A stretch of DNA of 64,000 bases from Rhizobium sp. JAB6 (GTDB lineage Bacteria; Pseudomonadota; Alphaproteobacteria; Rhizobiales; Rhizobiaceae), in contig NZ_PYJQ01000009.1 in NCBI RefSeq assembly GCF_003024605.1, forward strand, positions 434,001-498,000, given 5' to 3'. Position 1 is the first letter of the stretch. Each line of letters opens with the position of its first letter. The notes beneath the pieces are model-generated. The model saw nothing but the letters and a program-made list of their open reading frames with translations. It was not told where the DNA came from and ran no database searches. This document shows positions 26,791 through 34,720 of the stretch, one piece after another. The position numbers and the translations under genes are program-made.

Positions 26791-27765
26791 CTTCATATCG
26801 GCCGTGCCGGTCGCGTTCATTCCGGCGGGAGACTGACCGAGCAATCGCGTGACCGGAATGTCGGCCGCGCCGGCAACGATCTGCAGGAAAGCCATCAGAA
26901 TATCGGTGAGGCCGGCGAGCGGCGCGCTCTTACTGTCATATTCCTCCTCGGCATCAAGGATCAGCGTCCCATTGACGCCTTTGATGGTGTTGGCGAGCGC
27001 ATAGCGGCGCAGCACGGCATCTTCATAGGCTTGGTTGCCGATATTGGCGGAGAATTGCGGGACCTTGATGATGTCGATCTTGGCTTCAAAAACTAGGCTG
27101 GCAATATTGGCCGCCGTGCTGTCGGCATTCTTGATCGCGTCGAAAGTCGCGGTGAGCACGCTTTCGCCCCAGGCCTGGCTACCCATTCCGCCAAACTCTT
27201 CATTCGGCGTCATCGCACCTTTGAAGACGACGAGCCGAGACGGATGGATAGTCACCTGCATGCCACTGGCACCGGTCAGCGTGTAGAATTTGGGCTTGCC
27301 ATACCATTCCGAACCGGGGTTCCCCTCGATGTCGCCAGAGGCCAGCTGCCGGCGCGTCAACACCGTCAGATGCTGTAGACCGCCCTTGCCAACACCTTCG
27401 ACCTCGAGCGGCAATGCTGGATCGGCATCTTCCGTGCCAATGAACAGGCCAGCGCCACCGAAAAGCCGTGCTTTCGTCGCTGCTTCCAGCACTTTGCCGC
27501 GCAGATTGAGCCGGCGCTCGTCCGCTTCGATCAATCCGATCTGATCGCTCGCGGCCTGCCAGTTCCGCCATTTCCGGCAGCTATCCAGAGCCGGGATGTC
27601 GACGATCTTGCGCGGCAGCCAGGAGCCGCGATAGGCGGCGATGATCTGCTCGTCCGTCAGGATCGGCTGCGTGTAGAAAACCGATGCCGCCTTGTCGCGT
27701 TCGGTGCCCATGCGGGATGCAAGGCTCACCAATCCGTCGCGAACCATCGAGAATACCTGCCCCAT
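26791..27765 (-). pseudogene. Phage portal protein (DUF1073-like), 3'-truncated
   Basis: The start is ATG 27765 (M-G-Q-V-F-S-M-V-R-D-G-L); the frame is also open to 27804. About 325 residues are clean portal sequence: Y-R-G-S-W-L-P-R-K-I-V-D-I-P, L-F-G-G-A-G-L-F-I-G-T, and I-P-V-T-R-L-L-G-Q-S-P-A-G-M-N-A-T-G. At the point where portal proteins continue into the long C-terminal helical part, the sequence switches near 26790 to an out-of-frame isomerase fragment, and the nominal ORF runs on as nonsense to 26533. The protein would not assemble a portal ring. Confidence 0.75.
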
Positions 27766-27813
27766 GGACTGTCCTTTGATGTCGTGTGATGAAGAGGCTC
27801 GCACAAGGCGAGC

Positions 27814-29364
27814 CTAGAAGTTGCTAAAGCTGAAGGACGAACTCAGCGCGAGTTCGTTCAAAGCATCGGCGAAGGCATCGACTTGATCGTCGAACTGCCC
27901 ATTGGGAAAGGCACAGATCTCATCGAGAAAGGCCTCGTTCCAGTCTCCACGCAAAAGCTTGACGTTTCCCGCTTCAGCCTGCGCCGAGGCGGGTTTAGCG
28001 CGCGTCGCCTTGTCGCCGGTTGGTGATATGGCTTTTACGGGAAAGCCGGCGAGCAGCTTGATCTTGGTTTCCGCATCAGCCTTACCGGCCGCACCGGGAT
28101 CCTGCGGCATGCGGATCGTCACCGTCGGTCCATCCTGCGACGCCGTATTCTTGAGATTGCGCTCCACCTCAGCGGGCGACCAGCGCCCGCGCGCGACGGT
28201 TTCGACATAGAAAATACCACCGACCAAAGCCATGCGCAGACCAACGGTCCAGTCTGGCTTACGACCGGGACGCGCTTTCGAAGCCGCGAAATCCCAGGCG
28301 CGGCAACGCTTTGCACCTGCAGGCAGCACTTCGACGATCTCGAAATCACCGCGCTGAAACAAACCGCCCGAGCGAGGTGCAGGCCGCTGCTGAAATTGGC
28401 CGGCCACCGCATAGGAGCCGAGTGGGATCTTATCCCGCTCGACCACCGCCCGAGGAAAACGCTGCGGAAAAAGCAGCTCGCCTTCCCCCGTTCTCGGATC
28501 GACAAATCCGATCGAGGTCCGACAACGGCGCTCCGGCTCGAATTCCATCGGCAGCATCAGGTGCTCGTAACCGAGCCCAAGCGCGAGGATCGTACCGGAG
28601 ACATCCGCCTCATGCAGTCGCTGCATCACGACGACGATCGCCGAGCGCTGAGGGTCGTTGAGCCGCGTCGGGACAGATTCACGAAAAGTGCGGACCGTGG
28701 ACAGGCGCTCGGCCTCCGATTCCGCCCCATCGACGGAATGCGGATCGTCGATGATGACACGATCGCCGCGTCCACCGGTCAGCCTCGAGAACGGCACACC
28801 TTGCCGCGAGCCCATGCAGCTATTGGCGAAGGCCATCTCGCCCGTTCTCGTCAGCTTGACCCGATCGCCCCAGAGTGCCTGATACCATTCGGAGGCAACA
28901 AGGTCGCGCATGCGCCTATTATCGCGCTTGGCATAATGTTCCGAATAAGAGGCCCCGAGATAGCGCATTTGCGGCTTGCCTTTCGCTCCCCATTCCCAAG
29001 CCGGCCAGAAGACGCCGCAGAGAAGCGACTTCATCGTGCCTGGCGGGACGTTGATCAGAAGACGCGTAATCTCACCCGATGTCACGGCCTCAAGATGCTG
29101 ACAGATGGCATCGATGTGCCAGCCGTGGACATAATCGACCGAAGGCTCAACGACATGCCAGGCCTCCCGAACGAAGCCCGTCAGCGATTGGCAGTCGGCC
29201 CGAATCCGCTCGGCATCCATGGCAAGCCGGGTGGCAACCTCCATCTGCTCGCGCTCAGCTCTCCGCCTCGCCTTCTCCTCTTGGATCGCCGCCATCATCG
29301 CCGCCGGATCCGGCAAGCGGGCCGAAGAGAGATTCGAGTATCGCAAGCTGCTCATCCGTGGCAT
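27814..29364 (-). CDS. Phage terminase large subunit
   Basis: DNA-packaging ATPase/nuclease, up to 516 residues. Walker A-like N-V-P-P-G-T-M-K-S is near residue 104, Walker B V-I-I-D-D-P near 198, and the coupling motif S-A-I-V-V-V-M-Q-R near 240. The RNase-H-like nuclease begins near R-A-W-D-F-A-A-S-K and closes with D-D-Q-V-D-A-F-A-D-A-L. The reading frame looks intact. The start is uncertain: 29364 overlaps the small-subunit gene by 110 bases; ATGs at 29301/29298 shorten the overlap. An inverted repeat covers the stop codon (27795-27815). Confidence 0.88.
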   Translation of the reverse strand: MPRMSSLRYSNLSSARLPDPAAMMAAIQEEKARRRAEREQMEVATRLAMDAERIRADCQSLTGFVREAWHVVEPSVDYVHGWHIDAICQHLEAVTSGEITRLLINVPPGTMKSLLCGVFWPAWEWGAKGKPQMRYLGASYSEHYAKRDNRRMRDLVASEWYQALWGDRVKLTRTGEMAFANSCMGSRQGVPFSRLTGGRGDRVIIDDPHSVDGAESEAERLSTVRTFRESVPTRLNDPQRSAIVVVMQRLHEADVSGTILALGLGYEHLMLPMEFEPERRCRTSIGFVDPRTGEGELLFPQRFPRAVVERDKIPLGSYAVAGQFQQRPAPRSGGLFQRGDFEIVEVLPAGAKRCRAWDFAASKARPGRKPDWTVGLRMALVGGIFYVETVARGRWSPAEVERNLKNTASQDGPTVTIRMPQDPGAAGKADAETKIKLLAGFPVKAISPTGDKATRAKPASAQAEAGNVKLLRGDWNEAFLDEICAFPNGQFDDQVDAFADALNELALSSSFSFSNF

Positions 29365-29602
29365 TGCTCAGGTCAATAGTGATGCCGCGGCCTCCCTTGG
29401 TTCCGGTGCCGGAGCGCTCGCTCGGTTTCTGATGAACATAGGACGCGGCGATCTTCGCCATTTCATCGCGCCGCTTCTGGTCCGCCTCGTCGTCGCGCAT
29501 CACTTTCAGCATATAATCAAGCGGCGTATCTTCGGTGGAAACAACCTTGCGGCGGCGCGCACGCGGTTTGCGCAGCGCTGCCGGCTTCTCGGCATTGGTC
29601 AT
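29255..29602 (-). CDS. Probable phage terminase small subunit-like protein
   Basis: A 115-residue basic protein immediately upstream of and overlapping the large-terminase gene. It starts with a basic region (R-K-P-R-A-R-R-R-K), then T-P-L-D-Y-M-L-K-V-M-R-D-D and K-R-R-D-E-M-A-K-I-A-A-S-Y-V-H, a pattern common in small terminase-associated proteins of alphaproteobacterial prophages. The C-terminus is glycine/aspartate-rich. The assignment rests on position plus this pattern. Confidence 0.65.
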   Translation of the reverse strand: MTNAEKPAALRKPRARRRKVVSTEDTPLDYMLKVMRDDEADQKRRDEMAKIAASYVHQKPSERSGTGTKGGRGITIDLSNATDEQLAILESLFGPLAGSGGDDGGDPRGEGEAES

Positions 29603-29915
29603 GCGTCAGATTTCCGATGGAATTTTGAAAGAAAACAAGCAGTTCAAAAACAACGCTTGCGGTCGACAGTGCGTCGCTGCAACTGTTCTCATCATGCCAA
29701 AATAGATACCCCATTTCGGCGCAATTGGCGACACCCTTGAAGCGCGCCCGGCGCGCAAGGAATGAGGGCTTTGACGGAGACTAAAAATAACCATTTGAAA
29801 TTGCAGAACAACCTTACACCTCAAGGTCCGACGAATTGAACGATATAACTTTCAACTTCACCCGTTGGCTTCGAAATATCCGAGATGTGCGATCAAATTC
29901 AGTCGAGGGAATCTC

Positions 29916-30596
29916 TTGAACAGATCCACGCCAGATGACCATCCGGATGGCCGCCCCGTGAGCGAGGATCGGGTTCGGCGGTTCATCGCCGCCAAGCTCC
30001 CGGTCCTGCCCGTTCCCGGCATCCCCGATATTCGGCTGCATAAAGCAGGCCCCAAAAGCGAGCTGCGGCGTCTTGCGGAACAAGATCCGCAATTCGGCTC
30101 ACCTTATTGGGCGCATTACTGGGGAGGAGGTCTGGTTCTGGCTCGTTATCTTCTCGATAAACCCGAAATTGTGGCTGGTCGCTGCGTATTGGATATGGGC
30201 GCCGGCTCGGGAATTGTCGGCATCGCAGCCGCAAAGGCGGGCGCAGCGAAAGTATATGCCGCCGACGTCGATCCCTATGCAATTGTATCTATCGAGCTTA
30301 ATGCCGCACTCAATGAGGTGATGATCGATGCGGTACTCGCCGATTTGACGAAAAGCCAGGCGCCTGATGTGGACGTCGTATGCGTCGCAGATCTTTTCTA
30401 TGAAGAAGCGCTTGCGGAAAGCGTCATCGCATTTCTGGACCGCTGCCTCGCTCGGGAAATCATGATTCTGATCGGCGATCCATGGCGGGCTCATCTGCCG
30501 GCGTCGCGTCTTCGGCTCCTGGCAGAATACTCGGTCCCAGATTTTGGCGAGGTCACCACAAAGACTCGCCCAGCTGGGGTCTTTGCACTTGGGTGA
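29916..30596 (+). CDS. Class I SAM-dependent methyltransferase (PrmA/ETFB-KMT-like)
   Basis: About 226 residues. Motif I is V-L-D-M-G-A-G-S-G-I-V-G-I-A-A-A near residue 88, then A-A-D-V-D-P-Y-A for the acidic ribose-binding residue; the preceding F-G-S-P-Y-W-A-H-Y-W-G-G-G-L block is typical of protein-lysine methyltransferases that act on electron-transfer flavoprotein or L11-like substrates. I prefer the TTG at 29916 with GAGGGA upstream; a TTG at 29865 is possible. It lies opposite in direction to the phage genes on either side, so it may be a host gene or a phage cargo gene. Confidence 0.75.
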   Translation: MNRSTPDDHPDGRPVSEDRVRRFIAAKLPVLPVPGIPDIRLHKAGPKSELRRLAEQDPQFGSPYWAHYWGGGLVLARYLLDKPEIVAGRCVLDMGAGSGIVGIAAAKAGAAKVYAADVDPYAIVSIELNAALNEVMIDAVLADLTKSQAPDVDVVCVADLFYEEALAESVIAFLDRCLAREIMILIGDPWRAHLPASRLRLLAEYSVPDFGEVTTKTRPAGVFALG

Positions 30597-30666
30597 ATAA
30601 AGTCACCGATCGGAGAGATCGACGCATCACAATGATTACGGGCTCGGACCGCATCATTGCGACGGC

Positions 30667-31335
30667 TCAGGCTTTCATCTTGGCGCGCCGGCGGTTCCCG
30701 CGCTCCAGGCGTTTGGCCAACTCGGCAAGATCAGGATTTGCCGCATCGAAGACGGGCCGCGCGTCTTCCGGCAGCCAATGGGTTTCATGTTTGGGCGCCT
30801 TAGGCCGTATTCGGTCGAGCCCGCCTGGCGCATTCGGCATCATCGGCGCTATGCGCGACCAATCCGGCTCCTGCAGCATCGATGAGGCAGCGAGAAGTAC
30901 ATCGGCAAGTTTCTGGAACTCGCTGTGGATACGCCGTTCGGCCGTGCGCCGTACGCGCCCCGTCCCCGCGCAGAAGTCCCGAAACGAACCGGCGATATGG
31001 GGTGCTGCGAGGCAAATGGACCATCGCGAAAGCAGAATGCGCCGCTCCACGTCCTTGACGTGAACCCGAAGCCATTCCTGCAAAACCTCCTCTGCCCGGC
31101 TGATCGCCGCGGCACTCGGGCGATAGCGAATACGGATATCGGCATGGTCCGTCGACTCGGGCAAAACCTCCGGCCAAAGCGTCCGCATCTGGTCGGGCCG
31201 AATGCCGCGCACATCGAGATGAACCATCGTATCGGCAGCTTCGACGAAACGCGCGCGGATGACCAGGCTCAGGTCGGCAATCTCGGCCGCGCGGCGGGAA
31301 AGGTCATCAAACTGCGAGGCGGACCGGTGTATCAA
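30667..31335 (-). CDS. Prophage hypothetical protein (DUF6362-like)
   Basis: A 222-residue soluble protein. The pattern V-E-A-A-D-T-M-V-H-L ... R-P-D-Q-M-R-T-L-W-P-E-V followed by R-R-I-L-L-S-R-W and a C-terminal G-R-V-R-R-T-A-E-R-R-I helix-turn-helix-like segment resembles DUF6362 proteins of alphaproteobacterial phages, a family without known function. The TTG start at 31335 has GGAG seven bases upstream and overlaps the end of the preceding gene by 29 bases, which supports an operon. It is the last leftward early gene. Confidence 0.6.
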   Translation of the reverse strand: MIHRSASQFDDLSRRAAEIADLSLVIRARFVEAADTMVHLDVRGIRPDQMRTLWPEVLPESTDHADIRIRYRPSAAAISRAEEVLQEWLRVHVKDVERRILLSRWSICLAAPHIAGSFRDFCAGTGRVRRTAERRIHSEFQKLADVLLAASSMLQEPDWSRIAPMMPNAPGGLDRIRPKAPKHETHWLPEDARPVFDAANPDLAELAKRLERGNRRRAKMKA

Positions 31336-31723
31336 GTCGTTTCTCCAGTTCCTGATAAATCAGTGTTCGCAATGTCGCCCGAACGGGCCACGGCCGTCGC
31401 GCCACCGCATCCGTGCGCAATGTGGCAAGCGCAATATCGTCGAAGGCGCCCAGAAGATCGCCCGGGCGCTGCAGTGCCCAATCCTGACGCTGCGCCAGGA
31501 CGTCGGATACCGCACCGATCGTGTCCGACCAAAGTTCATCGCGATTACTCCCGGTTTGCCGGATGCATCGCAGAACAAAAACCAGATGGCCGTCCCCGTA
31601 ACGGCCCCGGATTTCCTGCATCGTACCGCGCGCGTGGCTCTCCGCAGCCGCACGGCGCCGATGGACGGGAACCAGCTTGATGCCGAGCCCATCGAGAAGA
31701 AGATCTAGCCTGCCTTTGGTCAT
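31307..31723 (-). CDS. Prophage hypothetical protein (138 aa)
   Basis: Not recognised. The N-terminus is basic (V-P-V-H-R-R-R-A-A-A-E-S-H) and the middle contains Y-G-D-G-H-L-V-F-V-L-R-C-I-R-Q-T, then L-W-S-D-T-I-G-A-V-S-D-V-L. AAAGGAG is ten bases before the ATG at 31723. It overlaps the next gene and belongs to the leftward operon that begins at the repressor-controlled promoter near 32670, so it is probably an early phage gene acting in replication or regulation. Confidence 0.6.
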   Translation of the reverse strand: MTKGRLDLLLDGLGIKLVPVHRRRAAAESHARGTMQEIRGRYGDGHLVFVLRCIRQTGSNRDELWSDTIGAVSDVLAQRQDWALQRPGDLLGAFDDIALATLRTDAVARRPWPVRATLRTLIYQELEKRLDTPVRLAV

Positions 31724-31774
31724 GACAGTTCAACTCCTTTTGCCGGGAAATTTGTTGCCTCTTTCCATGGGCGC

Positions 31775-32059
31775 TCAAACAGCGCTTGCCACGGCGGCGG
31801 TAGAACTGGCCGATTTCGGCTTGAAAAAGGCTTCCGCCTTCGAAATCGCCTCCACCCTCGCCCCATCGCGCAGCATGGGCGTGTTGAGATAAGCGACCAT
31901 CGCCTCGCCGGCGGCAGCTTTGGCAGCATCCTGCGTCGCGAAGACGATCGGTTCACCGCGCTTATCCCGGAGGATCTCATTTGTCGCTCGGTGAACCTTG
32001 CGAATCCAGCCGAGATGGCCACCTGCAACGGCTTCCGTTCCAATTTGAAATTCGTTCAT
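31775..32059 (-). CDS. Prophage small hypothetical protein (94 aa)
   Basis: Not recognised. It contains a short beta-rich opening (F-Q-I-G-T-E-A-V-A-G-G-H-L-G-W-I-R-K-V-H-R) and then P-I-V-F-A-T-Q-D-A-A-K-A-A-A-G-E-A, which looks like a substrate-independent nucleic-acid or cofactor fold but is not diagnostic. GGGAGG six bases before the ATG at 32059 supports translation. Second or third gene of the leftward phage operon. Confidence 0.6.
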   Translation of the reverse strand: MNEFQIGTEAVAGGHLGWIRKVHRATNEILRDKRGEPIVFATQDAAKAAAGEAMVAYLNTPMLRDGARVEAISKAEAFFKPKSASSTAAVASAV

Positions 32060-32115
32060 AGCAACCTCCCCCGGCTCGCTTGGCCGGGTCTATCTCTATA
32101 GTTTCCGATTGAATT

Positions 32116-32358
32116 TTAACGTTCGGGTGCCCGCCTACCCTCTGCACAGCTTCGCCGCCATGCCGGCTCTTTGGGCTCAAGCTTGGGATCTTCAGCAATG
32201 TGGAAGTGAATTTGGTCTCCCTCAGGAGCACCGGAATCTTCATCCTCTAGGGATGGCATTGGCGATTTCCAAATGACCGACTTTATCGCGATCACCATAG
32301 CAACGAAAAACAATGCCGCGCCGATGCAGGCGAGAAGGCCTTGAAGCATCTCGATCAT
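32116..32358 (-). CDS. Prophage small membrane protein (80 aa)
   Basis: Single-pass membrane protein: hydrophobic helix at residues ~5-27 (L-L-A-C-I-G-A-A-L-F-F-V-A-M-V-I-A-I), then a polar acidic cytoplasmic or periplasmic tail ending in basic residues. Its ATG (32358) overlaps the TGA of the preceding zinc-ribbon gene by two bases, so translation is coupled. Function unknown. Confidence 0.55.
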   Translation of the reverse strand: MIEMLQGLLACIGAALFFVAMVIAIKSVIWKSPMPSLEDEDSGAPEGDQIHFHIAEDPKLEPKEPAWRRSCAEGRRAPER

Positions 32359-32561
32359 GGCAGCATCTCCTGATCAGCCGCTTCCGAAAAAGACTTGGCC
32401 TCCGTCATTTCCGCAGGCTCGATGGCTGCATCACAATTCTCGCAATGCAGCTCGATGACCTCCGCGATGGATAGAATTCGGAAGCATCCAGGACACCCCC
32501 AGAAGCGATCGAAATACCCAGCCCGAGACGTTACTCTCCTGTTTCCGCTGCCTGTGATCAT
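32355..32561 (-). CDS. Small zinc-ribbon protein, first gene of leftward phage operon
   Basis: A 68-residue protein with two cysteine pairs, C-P-G-C and C-E-N-C, spaced by 17 residues as in a zinc ribbon, followed by an acidic tail. The start is the ATG at 32561 because GGAGG lies eight bases upstream; the frame is open to 32831 but that part overlaps the operators and repressor gene. It follows the repressor-controlled leftward promoter, so it is likely the first early protein. Confidence 0.6.
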   Translation of the reverse strand: MITGSGNRRVTSRAGYFDRFWGCPGCFRILSIAEVIELHCENCDAAIEPAEMTEAKSFSEAADQEMLP

Positions 32562-32646
32562 GACTTCACCTCCAAAACACTGTCTGCCGCGTACCGTGTC
32601 AGGCCGCTCAACTGCCAAACAGCGTTTTGCGCCGTCAGCATCTTGA

Positions 32647-32698
32647 TAAACACAAATTATGTTGATAATAATGGCAATGTCAACATGATTTATGTCGA
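32647..32698 (-). promoter_or_regulatory. Leftward prophage promoter with two repressor operators
   Basis: Minus-strand TTGACA (32683-32678), a 16-base spacer, and CATAAT (32661-32656) form a near-consensus sigma-70 promoter pointing to the early genes. Two copies of the palindrome TCRACAT-N5-ATGTYGA cover it: 32680-32698 (TCAACAT/ATGTCGA, perfect apart from one pair type) over the -35 side and 32647-32665 (one good half ATGTTGA) over the -10. Their centres are 33 bases apart. The repressor gene starts 22 bases to the right. Confidence 0.7.
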
Positions 32699-32719
32699 AA
32701 ATTTTGCGAGGGTCAAAAG

Positions 32720-33508
32720 ATGCAGAAATCCATGGGCGAACGACTGAGAGCGGCGCGCGAAGCCGCAAATTATCCATCGGCCACGAAAGCGGCAGAAGCC
32801 CTAGGCGTAAGCCTGTCCACCTATCGCGCACACGAAAACGGTCAGAACGAATTCAGTGCCGAAGTCGCCAATCGCTATGCCAAGAAATTCGGCACGACCG
32901 CGGCTTACCTTCTGACCGGCGAAGGCGTGCGCAAAACCGAACGCCCGGCGCCGAACATTGTCATGTCCTTCGATCCCGACGAGCAGGATCACGATGGATT
33001 TGCCGAGAGCGGAGACGAGCTCAGCTACAGCCGCGAGCATTGGAAGCCGCAGATCCAAGGCGCGACACCGGAGGTCGACGTCAAACTTGGCGCCGGTAGC
33101 GGCATCGTCGGGGAAGTCATCAATCTCCCCGTCGGTTCGGGCAATGTTGCCGGGCATAAGATCGTTGCAGAATGGCTAATCCCTACCGGCTATCTGCGAA
33201 ACGAGGCCAAGGCCTCCCCAAACCACACGATCATCATGGAAGTCGTGGGCGATTCCATGCAGCCGACTTATATGCCGGGCGATCGCGTCATCGTCGATCT
33301 CTCACAGAACCAAATGACCACCGATACCGTCTATGCGATCAGCGACGGTTATACGGAGCCGCAGATCAAGCGCCTGCAGCGGGTTCCCTTTAGCAGACCA
33401 AGCGAAGTCAAGATCATCTCCGACAATCCGGCACTGGAAACTTTTACCGTCGAATTGGACCGCTTGACGATCATCGGGCGAATCTGCGGTCATATCGCAC
33501 GCAAATAA
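32720..33508 (+). CDS. Prophage repressor: HTH-XRE domain plus S24/LexA-like peptidase
   Basis: CI/C2-type repressor of 262 residues. The N-terminal helix-turn-helix covers residues ~5-60 (A-T-K-A-A-E-A-L-G-V-S-L-S-T-Y-R-A-H-E). The C-terminal S24 domain has the catalytic serine in V-V-G-D-S-M-Q-P-T-Y-M-P-G-D near residue 175 and the lysine in Q-I-K-R-L near residue 215. It should autocleave on RecA activation. The frame is intact although the phage is not. Paired operators lie directly upstream and downstream of the gene. Confidence 0.9.
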   Translation: MQKSMGERLRAAREAANYPSATKAAEALGVSLSTYRAHENGQNEFSAEVANRYAKKFGTTAAYLLTGEGVRKTERPAPNIVMSFDPDEQDHDGFAESGDELSYSREHWKPQIQGATPEVDVKLGAGSGIVGEVINLPVGSGNVAGHKIVAEWLIPTGYLRNEAKASPNHTIIMEVVGDSMQPTYMPGDRVIVDLSQNQMTTDTVYAISDGYTEPQIKRLQRVPFSRPSEVKIISDNPALETFTVELDRLTIIGRICGHIARK

Positions 33509-33551
33509 AACCAATCTAGGCCATAGACATTCTTCTATTTTAGCCACGCGA

Positions 33552-33585
33552 TCGACATGAATTATGTTGACATAAATCGTGTTGA
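33552..33585 (+). promoter_or_regulatory. Second prophage operator pair, downstream of the repressor gene
   Basis: TCGACAT-GAATT-ATGTTGA (33552-33570) is followed by an overlapping TTGACAT-AAATC-GTGTTGA (33567-33585), both matching the operator pattern of the left side. A perfect TTGACA (33567-33572) lies inside them as a possible -35 box of a rightward promoter serving the genes at 33730 and 33825; the -10 is weak. Confidence 0.6.
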
Positions 33586-33729
33586 GTGGCAACTTCGCCG
33601 AGAAGAGCCGTTGGCCCTGAATGGAATGAGCCCGGGCAAGAGCAGGATCTCGCCCGAAGTTAGCGAAACCGGACAGGCCAAGTGCAACGATTGGAAAGGC
33701 CGCAAGGCCATCGAAGGAGAGCGTCATTC

Positions 33730-33828
33730 ATGCCGAGACAGCCGAATGCTTTCATGACCGCACGGGCAGATGCCGTGAGAGAAGCCGGTAGTGCCGGAAC
33801 ATTGCCGATCGCCAAGACGGGAGAATGA
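33730..33828 (+). CDS. Candidate 32-aa protein coupled to the next gene
   Basis: The ATG at 33730 has GGAGAG eight bases upstream and the short frame ends in TGA at 33828, overlapping the next ATG as ATGA. The product starts M-P-R-Q-P-N-A-F-M-T and ends L-P-I-A-K-T-G-E. Only the ribosome binding site and the coupling support it; it could equally be a leader that sets up translation of the next gene. Confidence 0.4.
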   Translation: MPRQPNAFMTARADAVREAGSAGTLPIAKTGE

Positions 33829-34220
33829 TGGTGTACGCTCCGGAATTCTCCTGCGAATATTCGTTCGATGAACTCAGCATCCGCCTATGCGATCGCTGGG
33901 AAACCGGGTTGCTATTGTACGGGCGCGCCGAGCTGACCTCCGCGGGAGCCGATTATGAGGACGAGTTCTATGTATCTGAAATCAGGCTGGATGGCGGCGC
34001 AAGGCTGGCGCGGCCGAATGCCTCGAACAATGCAGGCGGTTTCGAATCGGAATTGTTCCGGCGGATAGCAGCCGTCATTGAGGACGACAGAACGCAGGCG
34101 GGCCGTCACGCCGCCGAGCTTTTCGTGTCTGCATTGGAGCAATCCAAGGAGCTCGACCCTGATCAAAACCGCAAGCTCGGTCGGGAGAGAAAGCTGGAGA
34201 CATTCGCAACATCGTATTGA
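33825..34220 (+). CDS. Hypothetical protein (131 aa), rightward prophage side
   Basis: Not recognised. Beta-rich N-terminal half (E-Y-S-F-D-E-L-S-I-R-L; E-T-G-L-L-L-Y-G-R-A-E-L; D-E-F-Y-V-S-E-I-R-L-D-G-G) and a helical C-terminal half rich in E, R and K. It lies immediately right of the second operator pair and is coupled to a tiny upstream ORF. It could be an early rightward phage gene; no catalytic motif is visible. Confidence 0.6.
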   Translation: MMVYAPEFSCEYSFDELSIRLCDRWETGLLLYGRAELTSAGADYEDEFYVSEIRLDGGARLARPNASNNAGGFESELFRRIAAVIEDDRTQAGRHAAELFVSALEQSKELDPDQNRKLGRERKLETFATSY

Positions 34221-34265
34221 GGTTCGACATGCAAACATCGAAATCCAACGGAGCTCGCCGAAACT

Positions 34266-34661
34266 ATGGACGTCACCGAGCACGAGTTTGAAGAAATCCG
34301 TCTGCTGGAACAGAAACTGCATCTCGCCGAAGTCCGGCAATCGCCAGAGATCGTTGCAGAACTGCTGGCGGAAGATTTCGTTGAATTCGGCAGTTCCGGA
34401 ACGGTTTATGACGATAGGGATGACCTAATCGCTCGCCTGGCGGCAGAAAAGGTGGAGAAACCCTCCCCATTAATCAGTTCCCGCAATTATGCTTTTCGGC
34501 GGATCTCGGCGGATGCTGTTCTCGTCACCTACCGAAGCGTCAGAGAGGCCGAAGAGAGCGGCCCGGAGCGGCATACTTTACGGAGTTCGATCTGGCAGCG
34601 TATCGACGGGCGATGGCAGATGATCTTTCATCAGGGAACGCCCACGGCTCCGCAGGATTGA
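34266..34661 (+). CDS. NTF2-like protein (DUF4440/SnoaL-like)
   Basis: A 131-residue alpha+beta-barrel protein. The pattern L-E-Q-K-L-H-L-A-E-V-R ... L-L-A-E-D-F-V-E-F-G-S-S-G-T-V-Y-D-D-R-D-D-L and the C-terminal R-S-S-I-W-Q-R-I-D-G-R-W-Q-M-I-F-H-Q-G-T-P-T is diagnostic for DUF4440. Members are small-molecule-binding or unknown enzymes. Monocistronic and likely the first host gene after the prophage remnant. Confidence 0.82.
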   Translation: MDVTEHEFEEIRLLEQKLHLAEVRQSPEIVAELLAEDFVEFGSSGTVYDDRDDLIARLAAEKVEKPSPLISSRNYAFRRISADAVLVTYRSVREAEESGPERHTLRSSIWQRIDGRWQMIFHQGTPTAPQD

Positions 34662-34720
34662 CTCCACCAGGTGGCGACACTGCCCTCGTAAGCCATGAAA
34701 GCTGGGACGAGCGGGTAAGA

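Noticed and set aside
33557..33757. 66-codon plus-strand ORF starting inside the operator pair
   Set aside because: Its ATG is part of the operator palindrome, it has no ribosome binding site, and composition is not protein-like; the 33730 ORF fits better.
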